This document shows, piece by piece, positions 33,608 through 42,898 of a stretch of 64,000 bases of DNA. The notes beneath the pieces are model-generated. The model saw nothing but the letters and a program-made list of their open reading frames with translations. It was not told where the DNA came from and searched no databases. The position numbers were made by a program, and so were the translations under genes. Position 1 is the stretch's first letter. The number at the start of each line of letters is the position of its first letter. Source of the DNA: Nocardia africana NBRC 100379 (GTDB taxonomy: Bacteria; Actinomycetota; Actinomycetes; Mycobacteriales; Mycobacteriaceae); NCBI RefSeq assembly GCF_001612635.1, contig NZ_BDAV01000012.1, forward strand, positions 310,001-374,000, read 5' to 3'.

Positions 33608-35572
33608 GTGAATCCGTTGACCGATCCCCACGTCTTCGAACAGTCCGCCACCGAAAGTTCGGCATCCGGCCCCACGACCGCCCAAGCCGCCGCCTCCCGG
33701 TCATCGGTGTCCGGCTCCCGCACGACCGAACCGCGAGCGAGGCGGTCCCCGGCCGCCATGCTGACCTGGCTCGGTGGCGCCGAAGCCGGCCGCGGCGACC
33801 GGCACGAGGGATCGACGTACGCCGTCACCGGCGGGGTGGTGCTGCTGTTCGCGGTGCTGTCCGGAATCGTCGTCGCGGCGGCCGGTGTGGCGGCGCACTG
33901 GCCCGCCGCGGTCGTGGTGATCGTCGCGCTGCCGGCGACACTGCTGGTCGGCGCGATCTCGCGAGCGCTGGCCACCGCGCCACTGTCCGCTCAGGCGGGT
34001 CGCGGCCGGGCCGATCGGATCGGGCGGATCGCGGTCGCCGCAATCACCGGCGTCCTGGTCGCCGAGCTGGCGAGCACGGTGATCCTCGCCGGATCCGTCG
34101 ATCGTACGCTCGACGATCGGTCCCGCCGCGACGCCGACTCCGCCGCGTCCGTGGTCACCGCACGCACGGAACTCGACCGCGCCGCCGCCGAACGCGCCGC
34201 GCTCACGCAGACCATCGCCCGGGCGCAGGCCGATATGGATCAGGCTCTGGTCGTCGCCCGGTGCGAGTACAACCCGACGCCGCAGTGCCCCCAGACCAAG
34301 ATCACCGGGGTGCCCGGCCGTGGTCCGGAATCGCAAACCGCCAACGCGATGCTCGACGATGCCCGCGGGCGGCTCAACACCGCCGAGGCGCGCGTCCAGC
34401 CTTTGGATGCGGAGATCGCGACCCGTCAGAGCGCCCTGGAGCAGGCCCGCACCGCCGCCTACCACACCGGAGATCGTGGTCTGGGCGCGCGCTGGCTGGC
34501 CATGAACGACTACACCACCGGACATCCGGGCGCGCTGCTGTTGCGCCTGCTCACCATCGCGATCGGGGTTCTGCTCGCCCTGCTGCCTCTGGTGCTGCGG
34601 TCCTGGCGTGGCGAGTCGTCGTTCGACCGCGCCGTGGCCGCGCACGCCGAGGCCGACCGCGCCGCGCGGGCAGCGGACACCGCGGTCGCGATTCAACGCG
34701 CCGAACACCGGGTGGCCACCGCACAACTGGCGTTGCATGCCGACACCGCGATCGACCGCGAACGCCAGCGCAAGCGGGTGATCGCGGCCATCGGCAACCT
34801 GGAAATCGGCATCACCGAACCGCAGCGCCGGGCCGTCGCCGAATTCGAAGCGCTGGCCGCCCTTCCGCCGGGTGCGCAGACCGCATCCGCGACCTCCCCG
34901 ACCGCGGGCGCCTTGCCCGCCGCCGAATCCCCGGCCCGAACCGACCCGTCACAGGAGGCGACCGTGACCGCACGGAATCTGCCCGCACAGCTGCCCTCGG
35001 CCGGCCTGGCGCCGCATGCGCCGGCCGCGGTGCCCGCCGCGCGCGAGGACGCGAAAAAAGGTGGCGGGCTGGAACTTCCGGTGATCGGTACGGTGCCGTT
35101 CACCGATACCGCCGCGCGCTGGATCCGCCCGCTGGTCCCCGGCTTCGTCACCACCGCACTCGACCGGACCATCGACACCGCGGCCGCCCCGCTGCGGACC
35201 GTCCGTCAGGTCTTCGAGGAGGCGGAGGAGATCACCTTCACCCTCAAACGCACCCGCAAGGTGACGGTGAACTCCGAGGATTCGCACGATCCGGCGGCGG
35301 GTTACGCACATCCGGGCCACGCGCTGCCGGATCCGCCCTACCTCCAGGTCCCCGGTTCGTACCCGTACGACGCCTACCAGCACGACCCGCGCTATGCCGC
35401 CTACCGGCACGACCCGCGCTATGCGCGCTACGCGGCGCTCCCGCACCGGAATCCCGCCGCCCACCCCGATCTGCCGGACGCCGAGCGATACGGCGAACTC
35501 CCTGCAGGCGACACGACCGAACTCGGCTACCGCGCCCCGCGCGAACTGCCGCCGGGCACCGGCGGCGAATGA
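33608..35572 (+). CDS. DUF4407 domain membrane protein
   Basis: About 654 residues from the GTG at 33608 (a TTG nine bases later is better spaced from GAGGA). A short leader is followed by MLTWLGGAEAGRGD, hydrophobic helices (AVTGGVVLLFAVLSGIVVAA, then another pair), a long coiled coil (RTELDRAAAERAALTQTIAR) containing CEYNPTPQCPQT, a further helix (LLLRLLTIAIGVLLALLPLV), and a second coiled coil. This is the DUF4407 layout. The C-terminal third is disordered with PYDAYQHDPRYAAYRHDPRY repeats. The function is unknown. It diverges from the chorismate mutase gene. Confidence 0.75.
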   Translation: MNPLTDPHVFEQSATESSASGPTTAQAAASRSSVSGSRTTEPRARRSPAAMLTWLGGAEAGRGDRHEGSTYAVTGGVVLLFAVLSGIVVAAAGVAAHWPAAVVVIVALPATLLVGAISRALATAPLSAQAGRGRADRIGRIAVAAITGVLVAELASTVILAGSVDRTLDDRSRRDADSAASVVTARTELDRAAAERAALTQTIARAQADMDQALVVARCEYNPTPQCPQTKITGVPGRGPESQTANAMLDDARGRLNTAEARVQPLDAEIATRQSALEQARTAAYHTGDRGLGARWLAMNDYTTGHPGALLLRLLTIAIGVLLALLPLVLRSWRGESSFDRAVAAHAEADRAARAADTAVAIQRAEHRVATAQLALHADTAIDRERQRKRVIAAIGNLEIGITEPQRRAVAEFEALAALPPGAQTASATSPTAGALPAAESPARTDPSQEATVTARNLPAQLPSAGLAPHAPAAVPAAREDAKKGGGLELPVIGTVPFTDTAARWIRPLVPGFVTTALDRTIDTAAAPLRTVRQVFEEAEEITFTLKRTRKVTVNSEDSHDPAAGYAHPGHALPDPPYLQVPGSYPYDAYQHDPRYAAYRHDPRYARYAALPHRNPAAHPDLPDAERYGELPAGDTTELGYRAPRELPPGTGGE

Positions 35573-35694
35573 CCGGAGCCGGCGACCGGACGTGGGATAT
35601 TCGGCCGGACCGGTCTGATCTGCCGGTCGCGTCACCGGCCGGGTGGCCGATCGGATAACCGTCATACGTCCGGGTACCTGGATAGACTCGGCCC

Positions 35695-36603
35695 GTGTTT
35701 CCAGTCGTGACCGATCGGGAAGGGCGATCGTCCGCCCACCGCGTGGCGCCGCCGCGCGGTGCCGACGACCGCGACCCCGGCGATGGAGACGACGCCGAAC
35801 GAATCCCGGTGCGACCGCTGTCGTGGCGGGAGTTGGCCGATCTGCCCTTCGCGGTGTTGCAGCATCGCATCCGGCCGATCGCCGGGTTGGCGGGTGCGGG
35901 TCTCGTCGCGGCCCTGGGCATCGTCGCCGCGGTCACCGCACTGGTGTCGCTCGCGACCGACGGCTCGAGCGCCGGAACCGCCTGGGCGGCAATTCTTTCC
36001 ACAGTCTGCTGTGCATGGGTGCTGCGGCTGTGGATAGTCGGCGTGACCGTGCCGATCGGACTGGCCGTCGTCCACGACCAGCCGATCACCGCGCGCACCG
36101 CCGCCGAGCGCCTGCTCCCGGTGTCGGGCCGGCTATTGCTGAACCAGGTGGTCTCCACGTCGATCGGCATCGGCATCCTTGTGCTCGGTACGCCGCTGAT
36201 CGTCACGCTGATCCCGGCGGTGATCTGGCTGGCCCGGATACGCGGTACGCGATGGCTGATCGTGCCGGTCCTGTTCGCCGAATCGATCCCGTACGCGGCC
36301 GCGGTCCGGCGAGCGAAACTGCTCGCCACCGGACGTGTGATGCCGCTGGCCGGACTGTGGCTCTATCTGCGCGGCGTACTGCTCGTGCTGGCGGTGCCGG
36401 TCGCGGGACTGCTGGGCTTTGTCTCCGATATCTCCGGAACCCACCGCTGGGCGGTCGTCACCCTGCTGTCCGGTGCGGCACTGCTGATTTCGGCGTTCGC
36501 CGCGGCCGTGGACGCGGCGACCGCCGTCGTGGTTCATCTCGACCGGCGTTGCGGCCGGGAGGGGTGGGATATCCGGATACCCACCGGGCGGGCGGCACGG
36601 TGA
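35695..36603 (+). CDS. Multi-helix membrane protein of the MoxR module
   Basis: 302 residues with about six transmembrane helices. After an acidic N-terminus comes LSWRELADLPFAVLQHRIRP and helices LAGAGLVAALGIVAAVTALV, then VTVPIGLAVVHD and LIVTLIPAVIWLAR. It resembles the membrane protein that precedes the DUF4129 gene in the mycobacterial Rv3689-Rv3695 module, sometimes given a glycerophosphodiesterase-membrane label. TAGACT at 35683-35688 lies 6 nt before the GTG, suggesting a leaderless mRNA and the start of the operon. Its stop overlaps the next start by 4 nt. Confidence 0.75.
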   Translation: MFPVVTDREGRSSAHRVAPPRGADDRDPGDGDDAERIPVRPLSWRELADLPFAVLQHRIRPIAGLAGAGLVAALGIVAAVTALVSLATDGSSAGTAWAAILSTVCCAWVLRLWIVGVTVPIGLAVVHDQPITARTAAERLLPVSGRLLLNQVVSTSIGIGILVLGTPLIVTLIPAVIWLARIRGTRWLIVPVLFAESIPYAAAVRRAKLLATGRVMPLAGLWLYLRGVLLVLAVPVAGLLGFVSDISGTHRWAVVTLLSGAALLISAFAAAVDAATAVVVHLDRRCGREGWDIRIPTGRAAR

Positions 36604-37634
36604 CCGACGACGCACGGGCGGATCGGCCCTCGGCGCCACCACCCCCGACGCTCGGGGCGGCCGCCCAGCACCGGGCCGCGGCCGAATCCGCCGCCGGGCA
36701 CCACGACTTCGATGCCGCACTGCGCGAACGGTTCCGCGCCGTCGTACGCGGTCTCGAGCAGGGCGGCGTCCTCGAGATCCAACGTTCGCGCACGGCCCGC
36801 GAAACCGCATCGGCCGCAGGACATGCCCTTCCGGATGCGTCGGCCGAATTCGACTCCGCCGCACACAGTTTCGACGAGATCGTCTACGGCGGCCGCACCG
36901 CCACCCCGGACGAATATCAGCGCCTCACCGCGGCCGACCACTATTCGCTGGCGCCGCCGCCACCTCCGGACCCGGTCGAACAGCAGCGCTCGGAACGCCG
37001 GCGCGGTGACCGCCGCCGGTTGCCGCCGCTGCCACAATTGTTGCGCGACAAGCGTTTCTGGGCGTTCGTGCTGGTCGCGCTCGTCATCGCGCTGGTCGTC
37101 TATCTGCTGTTCCGGTTGGCCGCCGCACCGACGGCACCGCCGCACCCGACGCAGCCGCACTCACCACCGCCGCCCGAACATCCGCATGTCCGCCCACCCG
37201 ATGTGGGCGAGGGCAGCGATTCGATCTTCCAGCGCCTACCGCCCTGGCTGGCCTACGGCGGGCTGCAGGCGCTGATCTTCGCCGCGGTCGTGGTCTGGTG
37301 GCGCGGCCGCCGCCGGGGTGCCGTGGTCGGCGAGCCGCGCCCGGTGCAGGTGGCGGCCGGTGAGCTGCTGGCGGGACAGGCCGCGCTCTACCGCAGGAGC
37401 AAGGACCGCGACCATGTCGCCGCGACATTGCGCGCGGCCACGCTGCGGCGCATCCGGCGTCGCGTGAATGTGCCCGCCGACGCCGCGCCGGAGCAGGTGA
37501 GCGCGGTGATCGGAGCCCGGACAGGCATCGACCCCGGCCGCGTCGCCGCGACCTTCTACGGCCCTGTCGCCGACGACCCGGCATTGGAACACGTGGCGGC
37601 ACAACTGGACTGGATCGAATCGGAAATAGGATGA
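36600..37634 (+). CDS. DUF4129 domain membrane protein
   Basis: 344 residues. The N-terminal 160 are Ala/Arg-rich and soluble, then one helix (FWAFVLVALVIALVVYLLFR), a Pro/His-rich linker, a second hydrophobic region (YGGLQALIFAAVVVWW) and a C-terminal DUF4129 helical domain (ALYRRSKDRDHVAATLRAAT, then ADDPALEHVAAQLDWIE). DUF4129 proteins accompany MoxR-DUF58 modules and transglutaminase-like proteins. The GTG start at 36600 overlaps the previous gene by 4 nt, and moxR begins 10 nt after its stop. Confidence 0.82.
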   Translation: MTDDARADRPSAPPPPTLGAAAQHRAAAESAAGHHDFDAALRERFRAVVRGLEQGGVLEIQRSRTARETASAAGHALPDASAEFDSAAHSFDEIVYGGRTATPDEYQRLTAADHYSLAPPPPPDPVEQQRSERRRGDRRRLPPLPQLLRDKRFWAFVLVALVIALVVYLLFRLAAAPTAPPHPTQPHSPPPPEHPHVRPPDVGEGSDSIFQRLPPWLAYGGLQALIFAAVVVWWRGRRRGAVVGEPRPVQVAAGELLAGQAALYRRSKDRDHVAATLRAATLRRIRRRVNVPADAAPEQVSAVIGARTGIDPGRVAATFYGPVADDPALEHVAAQLDWIESEIG

Positions 37635-37644
37635 CGGAGACCGG

Positions 37645-38628
37645 ATGACAACGGCGCAGACCAACCACGCCCCCACGGCCGACCAGGCGCTCCGGGCGCT
37701 CGGCGAGGTGCGTGCCGAGATCGGCAAGGCGGTCGTCGGCAACGACCACGCCGTGCTGTACCTCGTACTCGCGCTGCTGTGCCGCGGCCACGTGCTGTTG
37801 GAAGGTGTTCCGGGCGTGGCGAAGACGCTGCTGGTGCGCGCCCTGGCCGCGGCGCTGGAACTCGACCACACCCGGGTGCAGTTCACTCCGGATCTGATGC
37901 CCGGCGATGTGACCGGCTCCCAGATCTACGATCCGCATTCGGCCGAATTCACCTTCCGCCGAGGGCCGGTCTTCACCAACCTGCTGCTCGCCGACGAGAT
38001 CAACCGCACGCCGCCGAAAACTCAATCGGCACTGCTGGAATCGATGGAGGAGCGGCAGGTGTCGGTGGCCGGCGTCCCGCAGCCGCTGCCCGATCCGTTC
38101 GTGGTGATCGCGACCCAGAATCCGATCGAACAGGAAGGCACCTACCCGCTGCCGGAGGCGCAGCTGGACCGGTTCCTGTTCAAGGTGGACATCCGGTTGC
38201 CCGGCCGGGACGACGAATTCCGGATCCTGCAGCGCCACGCCGCCGGCTTCGACCCGCGTGACCTGGATGCGGCGGGCGTGCGGGCGGTCGCCGGAGCGGC
38301 GCATATCGCGGCGGCACGTTCCGCCGTCGCGCAGGTGACGGTCAATCCGGAAGTGCTGGCCTACATCGTCGATCTGTGCCGCGCCACCCGTACCTCACCG
38401 GCGGTCCAGCACGGCGCTTCGCCGCGCGGTGCGACCGCGGTGCTGGCCTCGGCACGGGCCCTGGCGTGGCTCAACGGCCGCGCCTTCGTCACCCCCGATG
38501 ATGTGAAAACCGTTGCGGTGACGGCACTGCGGCATCGTCTGCAGCTGCGTCCCGAGGCCGAACTGGACGGCGTGACCGGTGAAGGCGTGATGTCCTCGGT
38601 GTTGGCCACGGTCCCGGTTCCGGTGTAG
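37645..38628 (+). CDS. MoxR-type AAA+ ATPase
   Basis: 327 residues. Walker A is GVPGVAKT (around residue 53), Walker B LLLADEINRTPPKTQ, sensor 1 VIATQNPIEQEGTYPLPEAQ with the arginine-finger region DRFLFKVDI. The C-terminal lid (SPRGATAVLASARALAWLNG, FVTPDDVKTV) is typical. MoxR ATPases act as chaperone-like partners of VWA/DUF58 proteins in maturation or assembly of complexes. It lies in an operon with DUF4129 upstream and DUF58 4 nt downstream, matching the mycobacterial moxR2 locus. Confidence 0.95.
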   Translation: MTTAQTNHAPTADQALRALGEVRAEIGKAVVGNDHAVLYLVLALLCRGHVLLEGVPGVAKTLLVRALAAALELDHTRVQFTPDLMPGDVTGSQIYDPHSAEFTFRRGPVFTNLLLADEINRTPPKTQSALLESMEERQVSVAGVPQPLPDPFVVIATQNPIEQEGTYPLPEAQLDRFLFKVDIRLPGRDDEFRILQRHAAGFDPRDLDAAGVRAVAGAAHIAAARSAVAQVTVNPEVLAYIVDLCRATRTSPAVQHGASPRGATAVLASARALAWLNGRAFVTPDDVKTVAVTALRHRLQLRPEAELDGVTGEGVMSSVLATVPVPV

Positions 38629-38632
38629 CGCG

Positions 38633-39925
38633 ATGATCGTCACGGGTCGGCTCGCGGTCTGCGCGGCGGTGGCAGCGGTGGTCGTCGGTGTCGCGCTGCC
38701 GTCCTGGGCCGGCGTCGTCGTGCTGACGGGTGTGCTGGCCGTCCTCGTCGCGATCGACGTGATCTCCTGTCGCGCCGACGATCTCGAGTTGTCCCGGGTG
38801 CCACTCACCACCGTCCGGGTCGGCCACACCGCCACCGTCGAGCTGACCGTCCTGAACCGCGGCGCCCGCGCGGTGCGGGCGCAGCTGTGGGACGACTGGC
38901 CACCCAGTGCGCAGGCGCCGGCCGAGACCCACCGGTTGCGTCTGCCGCCGAACACCACCACCCGGCTGGCCACCACCGTCCGCCCGGCTCGCCGCGGCGA
39001 TCGGAGCGCGGGGCCGGTCACGGTTCGCTTGGTCGGACCGCTCGGCCTGGCGGGGCGGCAGTTCCGTCGCACCGTGCCCGCGACGGTTCGTGCGCTGCCG
39101 CCGTTTCGGACCGAACGGATCCTTGCTGCCAAGGTGAAGCGACTGCACCATCTCGACGGCCGATCGGTCGCCACTCTGCGCGGTCCGGGCTCGGAATTCG
39201 ATTCCTTCCGCGAGTACGTGGCCGGTGACGACGTGCGTTCCATCGACTGGCGAGCCACGGCCCGCGCGAGCGATGTCCTCGTTCGCACCTGGCGGCCGGA
39301 ACGCAATCGCCACGTGCTGATGTTGCTGGATACCGGCCGGATCAGCGCCGCCCGGCTCGGTGAGCAGACGCGGCTGGACACCGCCATCGAGGCCGCGTTG
39401 CTGCTGGGCGGACTGGCGGCCGCGGCCGGGGACACGGTCGATCTCCTGGCCTTCGATCGCGAGATTCGCGCCGAGGTGCGGGGCGCACGCGGAAAAGCCG
39501 TGCAGCCCAAGCTGATGCACGCCCTCTCGGGCGTCGTGCCCGCGCTGCTGGATGCCGACACCCCGGCGATGGTCCGCACCGCGGTTCGCCACACCCGCCG
39601 CCGCAGCCTGGTGGTCTGGTTCACCAGTCTGGACGGGGCGATGGTCGAAGAGAATCTGCTGCCGGTACTCCCGGTGCTGAGCAGCCGGCATCGCGTGCTG
39701 CTGGTATCGGTCACCGATCCGGAGATCGCGGCGACCGCGACCCGGCGCGACACCGCTGCCGAGGTCTATGCCGCCGCGGCCGCCGAACATCTGCTCACCG
39801 AACGCGCGATCGTGCGAGAAACTCTGCAGCGCCAGGGCATCGACGTGGTGGCCGCGGCGCCGGAGCGGGTGCCGGAGGCGCTGGCCGACGAGTACCTGGA
39901 ACTGAAACGGTCCGGAGCACTCTGA
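38633..39925 (+). CDS. DUF58 domain protein
   Basis: 430 residues. Two N-terminal helices (LAVCAAVAAVVVGVALPSW, VVLTGVLAVLVAIDV) anchor it; then an extracytoplasmic beta domain (HTATVELTVLNRGARAV). The DUF58 signature GSEFDSFREYVAGDDVRSID-WRATAR lies near residue 190-210, followed by a VWA-like region (LMLLDTGR, VDLLAFD). DUF58 proteins work with MoxR ATPases. The ATG at 38633 is 4 nt after moxR. The C-terminus ends close to the converging RDD gene. Confidence 0.92.
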   Translation: MIVTGRLAVCAAVAAVVVGVALPSWAGVVVLTGVLAVLVAIDVISCRADDLELSRVPLTTVRVGHTATVELTVLNRGARAVRAQLWDDWPPSAQAPAETHRLRLPPNTTTRLATTVRPARRGDRSAGPVTVRLVGPLGLAGRQFRRTVPATVRALPPFRTERILAAKVKRLHHLDGRSVATLRGPGSEFDSFREYVAGDDVRSIDWRATARASDVLVRTWRPERNRHVLMLLDTGRISAARLGEQTRLDTAIEAALLLGGLAAAAGDTVDLLAFDREIRAEVRGARGKAVQPKLMHALSGVVPALLDADTPAMVRTAVRHTRRRSLVVWFTSLDGAMVEENLLPVLPVLSSRHRVLLVSVTDPEIAATATRRDTAAEVYAAAAAEHLLTERAIVRETLQRQGIDVVAAAPERVPEALADEYLELKRSGAL

Positions 39926-39929
39926 GCGT

Positions 39930-40760
39930 TCACGTTCCCGGCCGGACCACCGATGGGTACGGCTGAGCGGGCGGCGCCCACTGCTGGGGCATCGCCCAGA
40001 AGGGCAGACGCGGCGGCGGCAGAATCCGGCGTTGCCGCTCTCCGATGACCGCACCGAGAATCTGCAGCGGCGGATAGCCGGCCGGTGGCGCCACTCGCAA
40101 TCGGTCGCAGACCGCGACCACGAGCGCCGCACCGAGTTCTACCTGCACCTGCGGGGTGAGGTGCGGAAAGCGGGTCAGATACCGCCGCACGGGCAGCGCG
40201 AGATCCTCGGTGAGACCGGACAGATCCAGCCGGCCCACCCAGTCGACCAGCCACGGCGGTGCGACGGCCAAGGCGGGCAGGGGAATTCGCGCCCGATCCG
40301 ACACCACGACGGTGCCGGCCAGGATGTCACCGACACGCCGCGCGCGCGGCGAACAGAGCGAGGTGACCACCGCGACCAGACCGAACCCGCCGAGATTCCA
40401 GAAATCGACGAGGGCGCCGGCGAGACCGCGGGTCAGCGCGTGCCGGAAATCGACGGGCCCACCGTCACTGCGCACCACGCGCAGGCCCAGCGCCAGTTTT
40501 CCCACGGTCCGCCCGCGCATCAGCGTTTCGCTCACGACGGGATAGCCGACGATGACGGTCACCATCGTGACCAGCACGGCCACATCGACCCACGCGCCGT
40601 CGGGTTCGACTCGGAACAACACGGCGACGACGGCCGACAACAACAGCAGGGCGAGCACGAGCTGCAGCACGAGATCGATCGCGAAGGCCGCGGCCCGGGT
40701 CGGGATGCGCGCGATCGGCAACTGCAGGGAGACGGCCTCCCCGGTGGTGAAATCGGCCAT
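39930..40760 (-). CDS. RDD family membrane protein
   Basis: 276 residues. The N-terminal RDD domain has the Arg of RIPTRAAAFAIDLVLQLVLA, Asp residues and GRTVGKLALGLRVVRSDGG, with three to four helices. The C-terminal part is soluble (RYLTRFPHLTPQVQVELGAA) with a Pro-rich tail. Related to Rv3695 in the same module. Some RDD proteins are linked to ion transport under salt stress, but none of this is shown here. It diverges from the SpoIIM gene. The ATG at 40760 begins MADFTTGEAVSLQ; upstream codons are not needed. Confidence 0.9.
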   Translation of the reverse strand: MADFTTGEAVSLQLPIARIPTRAAAFAIDLVLQLVLALLLLSAVVAVLFRVEPDGAWVDVAVLVTMVTVIVGYPVVSETLMRGRTVGKLALGLRVVRSDGGPVDFRHALTRGLAGALVDFWNLGGFGLVAVVTSLCSPRARRVGDILAGTVVVSDRARIPLPALAVAPPWLVDWVGRLDLSGLTEDLALPVRRYLTRFPHLTPQVQVELGAALVVAVCDRLRVAPPAGYPPLQILGAVIGERQRRILPPPRLPFWAMPQQWAPPAQPYPSVVRPGT

Positions 40761-40843
40761 GGTCGCTCCAGTATCCCGAATCGGGCGCGTGCGAACTAGC
40801 CTTCGGAGGCAGGGGCAGGTCGGGCCGAGCACAGGAGGAGCCG

Positions 40844-41836
40844 ATGGACGTCGATGCCTACTCGTTCGCGCAGCGGCGGCATTGGGATCGGCTCGACCGG
40901 CTGACCGCGCAGCGGCGACTCACCGGCGCCGAGGTCGACGAGTTCGTGGCCCTGTATCGCCGCACCTCGCAGCAGCTCGCACGGCTGCAATCGCATTCGC
41001 CCGATCCGGAATTGATCAACGGCCTCAGCGCTGTCCTCGCGCGAGCCCGGGGACGGCTGCTGGGCGCGCGCACCGATACCTGGTCGCAGATCGGCTATTT
41101 CTTCACTCATCGGTTTCCCGCCGCGGTGTATCGGGCGTGGCCGTGGTGGGCCTCGGTGGCGGCGGCGTTTCTGGCCGTCTCGGCCGGTATCGGCGCCTGG
41201 GTGTCCGGTTCGGGTTCGGCACGAAGGACTTTGGGGCTGCCGTCGGATGCGGAATCGCTGACCGCTCCCGGCGGCCGCTTCGAGTCCTATTACTCCGAAC
41301 ATCCGCACGACGCCTTCGCCGCGCAGGTGTGGACCAACAACGCCTGGGTGTCGGCCATCGCGTTGTTCACCGGCATCCTGATTCTCCCGGCGGCCTATCT
41401 GCTGTTCATGAACGCACTGAACGTCGGAGTGTCCGCGGGACTGATGGCGGATGCCGGGCGGCTCGACTCGTTCTTCGGATTCCTGCTGCCGCACGGCATG
41501 CTCGAGCTCACAGCCGTTTTCGTCGCCGGTGGTGCGGGTCTCAAACTGGGGTGGACACTGATCGACCCGGGACGGTCGTCGCGTGCCGAGGCGCTGGCCC
41601 GGCAGGGGCGGGCGACGGCGACGATCGCACTCGGACTGGTGGCGGTCCTGCTGGTTTCCGGTCTGATCGAGGGCTTCGTCACACCCGCAGACTGGCCGGC
41701 GCCGGTGCGAATCGGTATCGGGCTGGTTGCCGAGCTCGGATTTCTGACCTACGTCTTCGGTCCGGGACGCCGTGCGGTGCAGGAAAGAGCGGCGTTGCGG
41801 TCCGCTACGGATGCGAGCGAGCGCATACCGAGCTAA
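40844..41836 (+). CDS. Stage II sporulation protein M-like membrane protein
   Basis: 330 residues of the SpoIIM/DUF95 family. The soluble N-terminus (DAYSFAQRRHWDRLDRLTAQ, EVDEFVALYRRTSQQLARLQ) is typical of actinobacterial members. About five to six helices follow, with NNAWVSAIALFTGILI and FFGFLLPHGMLELTAVFVAG holding the family core. SpoIIM is needed for engulfment in spore formers; non-sporulating actinomycetes keep it next to RDD and MoxR genes (Rv3694c), where its role is unknown. The ATG at 40844 has AGGAGGAG 3 to 5 nt upstream. Confidence 0.92.
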   Translation: MDVDAYSFAQRRHWDRLDRLTAQRRLTGAEVDEFVALYRRTSQQLARLQSHSPDPELINGLSAVLARARGRLLGARTDTWSQIGYFFTHRFPAAVYRAWPWWASVAAAFLAVSAGIGAWVSGSGSARRTLGLPSDAESLTAPGGRFESYYSEHPHDAFAAQVWTNNAWVSAIALFTGILILPAAYLLFMNALNVGVSAGLMADAGRLDSFFGFLLPHGMLELTAVFVAGGAGLKLGWTLIDPGRSSRAEALARQGRATATIALGLVAVLLVSGLIEGFVTPADWPAPVRIGIGLVAELGFLTYVFGPGRRAVQERAALRSATDASERIPS

Positions 41837-42547
41837 CGCCGGGCGGGTTCTGCTGAGGCTGAGAAAATCCCTTGCGAGAGGGCAGGGATTCGAAGGATCA
41901 TCGGAGTGCCGATTTGAGATCCACTGGCCGCAGCGAGTCCAGCTCAGCTGCGGCCAGCGTTACCGTCGACTCTACACAATCGTTATCCCCACGCAACCTC
42001 CTGCACACTCCGTCTGCCCGGCCGTAACCGAGCCGAAACCCGCAGTCCGGCAGCATCTCCGGAGACCATGCGCAAATTCCTGGCGGGTGGTCGGAAATAG
42101 CGGCCGGAGCCATACCGCAACGCTCGAGTAGCCGGGATTTTTCTGCTAATTCGACCGTTACTCGCGGTGCCGGACACTCGGACCGCAATCATTCCCCGGC
42201 GCGTCGCCTGTTGCTCACCCGCCGGTCATCACTGCAGGTCAGGGCATCAACCGACCGAACGTCAGGCCCCTATACCCAGCTCGCTCAGCCTGCAAACAAA
42301 CTTCAAGTTTGTTACCGCCGGAGATTCCAAGTCTGCCGTCAGGTAATTCTCAGATGGTTGAGTATGCGCTTCCATCGAATTGTGCAGTTATTTCGACAGC
42401 GAACTCGGACGGCAAATTCTCACGGGTGATATCCGAAGCGAATAACGACCGGTCACGCGCCGAAAGTGCGGCGAAGATCACACTGCCACGCGCGTCCTCG
42501 TCCGAACCTGCGGGAATCCGACCGGCCGGGCCGCAATACTGAGACCC
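41837..42547. other. 711-nt intergenic region before the GNAT gene
   Basis: It is lower in GC than its surroundings and I see no convincing protein gene. A possible weak terminator for the SpoIIM gene pairs AATCCCT (41866-41872) with AGGGATT (41884-41890). A perfect AT-rich palindrome is at 42295-42313. A -10-like AATACT lies at 42535-42540 before the GNAT gene. Confidence 0.5.
42295..42313. promoter_or_regulatory. Perfect AT-rich palindrome, operator candidate
   Basis: AACAAACTT-C-AAGTTTGTT, 9-bp arms with a 1-nt centre. Such a sequence is rare by chance in DNA of this GC content and has the size of a dimeric regulator site. The nearest downstream start is 235 nt away. Confidence 0.5.
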
Positions 42548-42886
42548 ATGACCGCCGAACAGCAACCCACCCCGGTCGTCACGCAGGCCGCGGAACGGTT
42601 CGACATCAGCGTGGACGATCGGCTCGCCGGATTCACCGAATATCTCGACCACGGCGGGCAGCGGATCTTCTACCACACCGAGATCGACTCCGACTTCGCC
42701 GGACGCGGCCTGGCCGGCGCCCTGGTCTCGCAGGCGTTGGACCGTACCCGCGAGGCCGGTCTGCGGATCGTGCCCATCTGCCCGTTCGTGGCCGGCTACA
42801 TCCAGAAGCACGACGAATTCGCCGATATCACCGACGCGGTCACGCAGGATGCCGTCGACTACGTGCGCACGCAGCGGGGCCGGTGA
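42548..42886 (+). CDS. GNAT-like N-acetyltransferase (PF14542 type)
   Basis: 112 residues. It has the short GNAT core: an FDISVDDRLAGFTEYLDHGG opening, FYHTEIDSDFAGRGLAGALV containing the acetyl-CoA-binding R-G-x-G-L/A loop, and VPICPFVAGYIQKHDEFADI at the end, the standard signature of the YjdJ/GTLF3B-like group. The acceptor substrate is unknown. The mRNA may be leaderless (AATACT 7 nt before the ATG). It converges with the TetR gene. Confidence 0.88.
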   Translation: MTAEQQPTPVVTQAAERFDISVDDRLAGFTEYLDHGGQRIFYHTEIDSDFAGRGLAGALVSQALDRTREAGLRIVPICPFVAGYIQKHDEFADITDAVTQDAVDYVRTQRGR

Positions 42887-42898
42887 CCGAACACCGCG

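Noticed and set aside
41850..41900. TPP riboswitch suggested by GAGGCTGAGAAAATCCCTT
   Set aside because: Only a CTGAGA-like fragment; the second conserved TPP half is missing and no thiamine gene follows.
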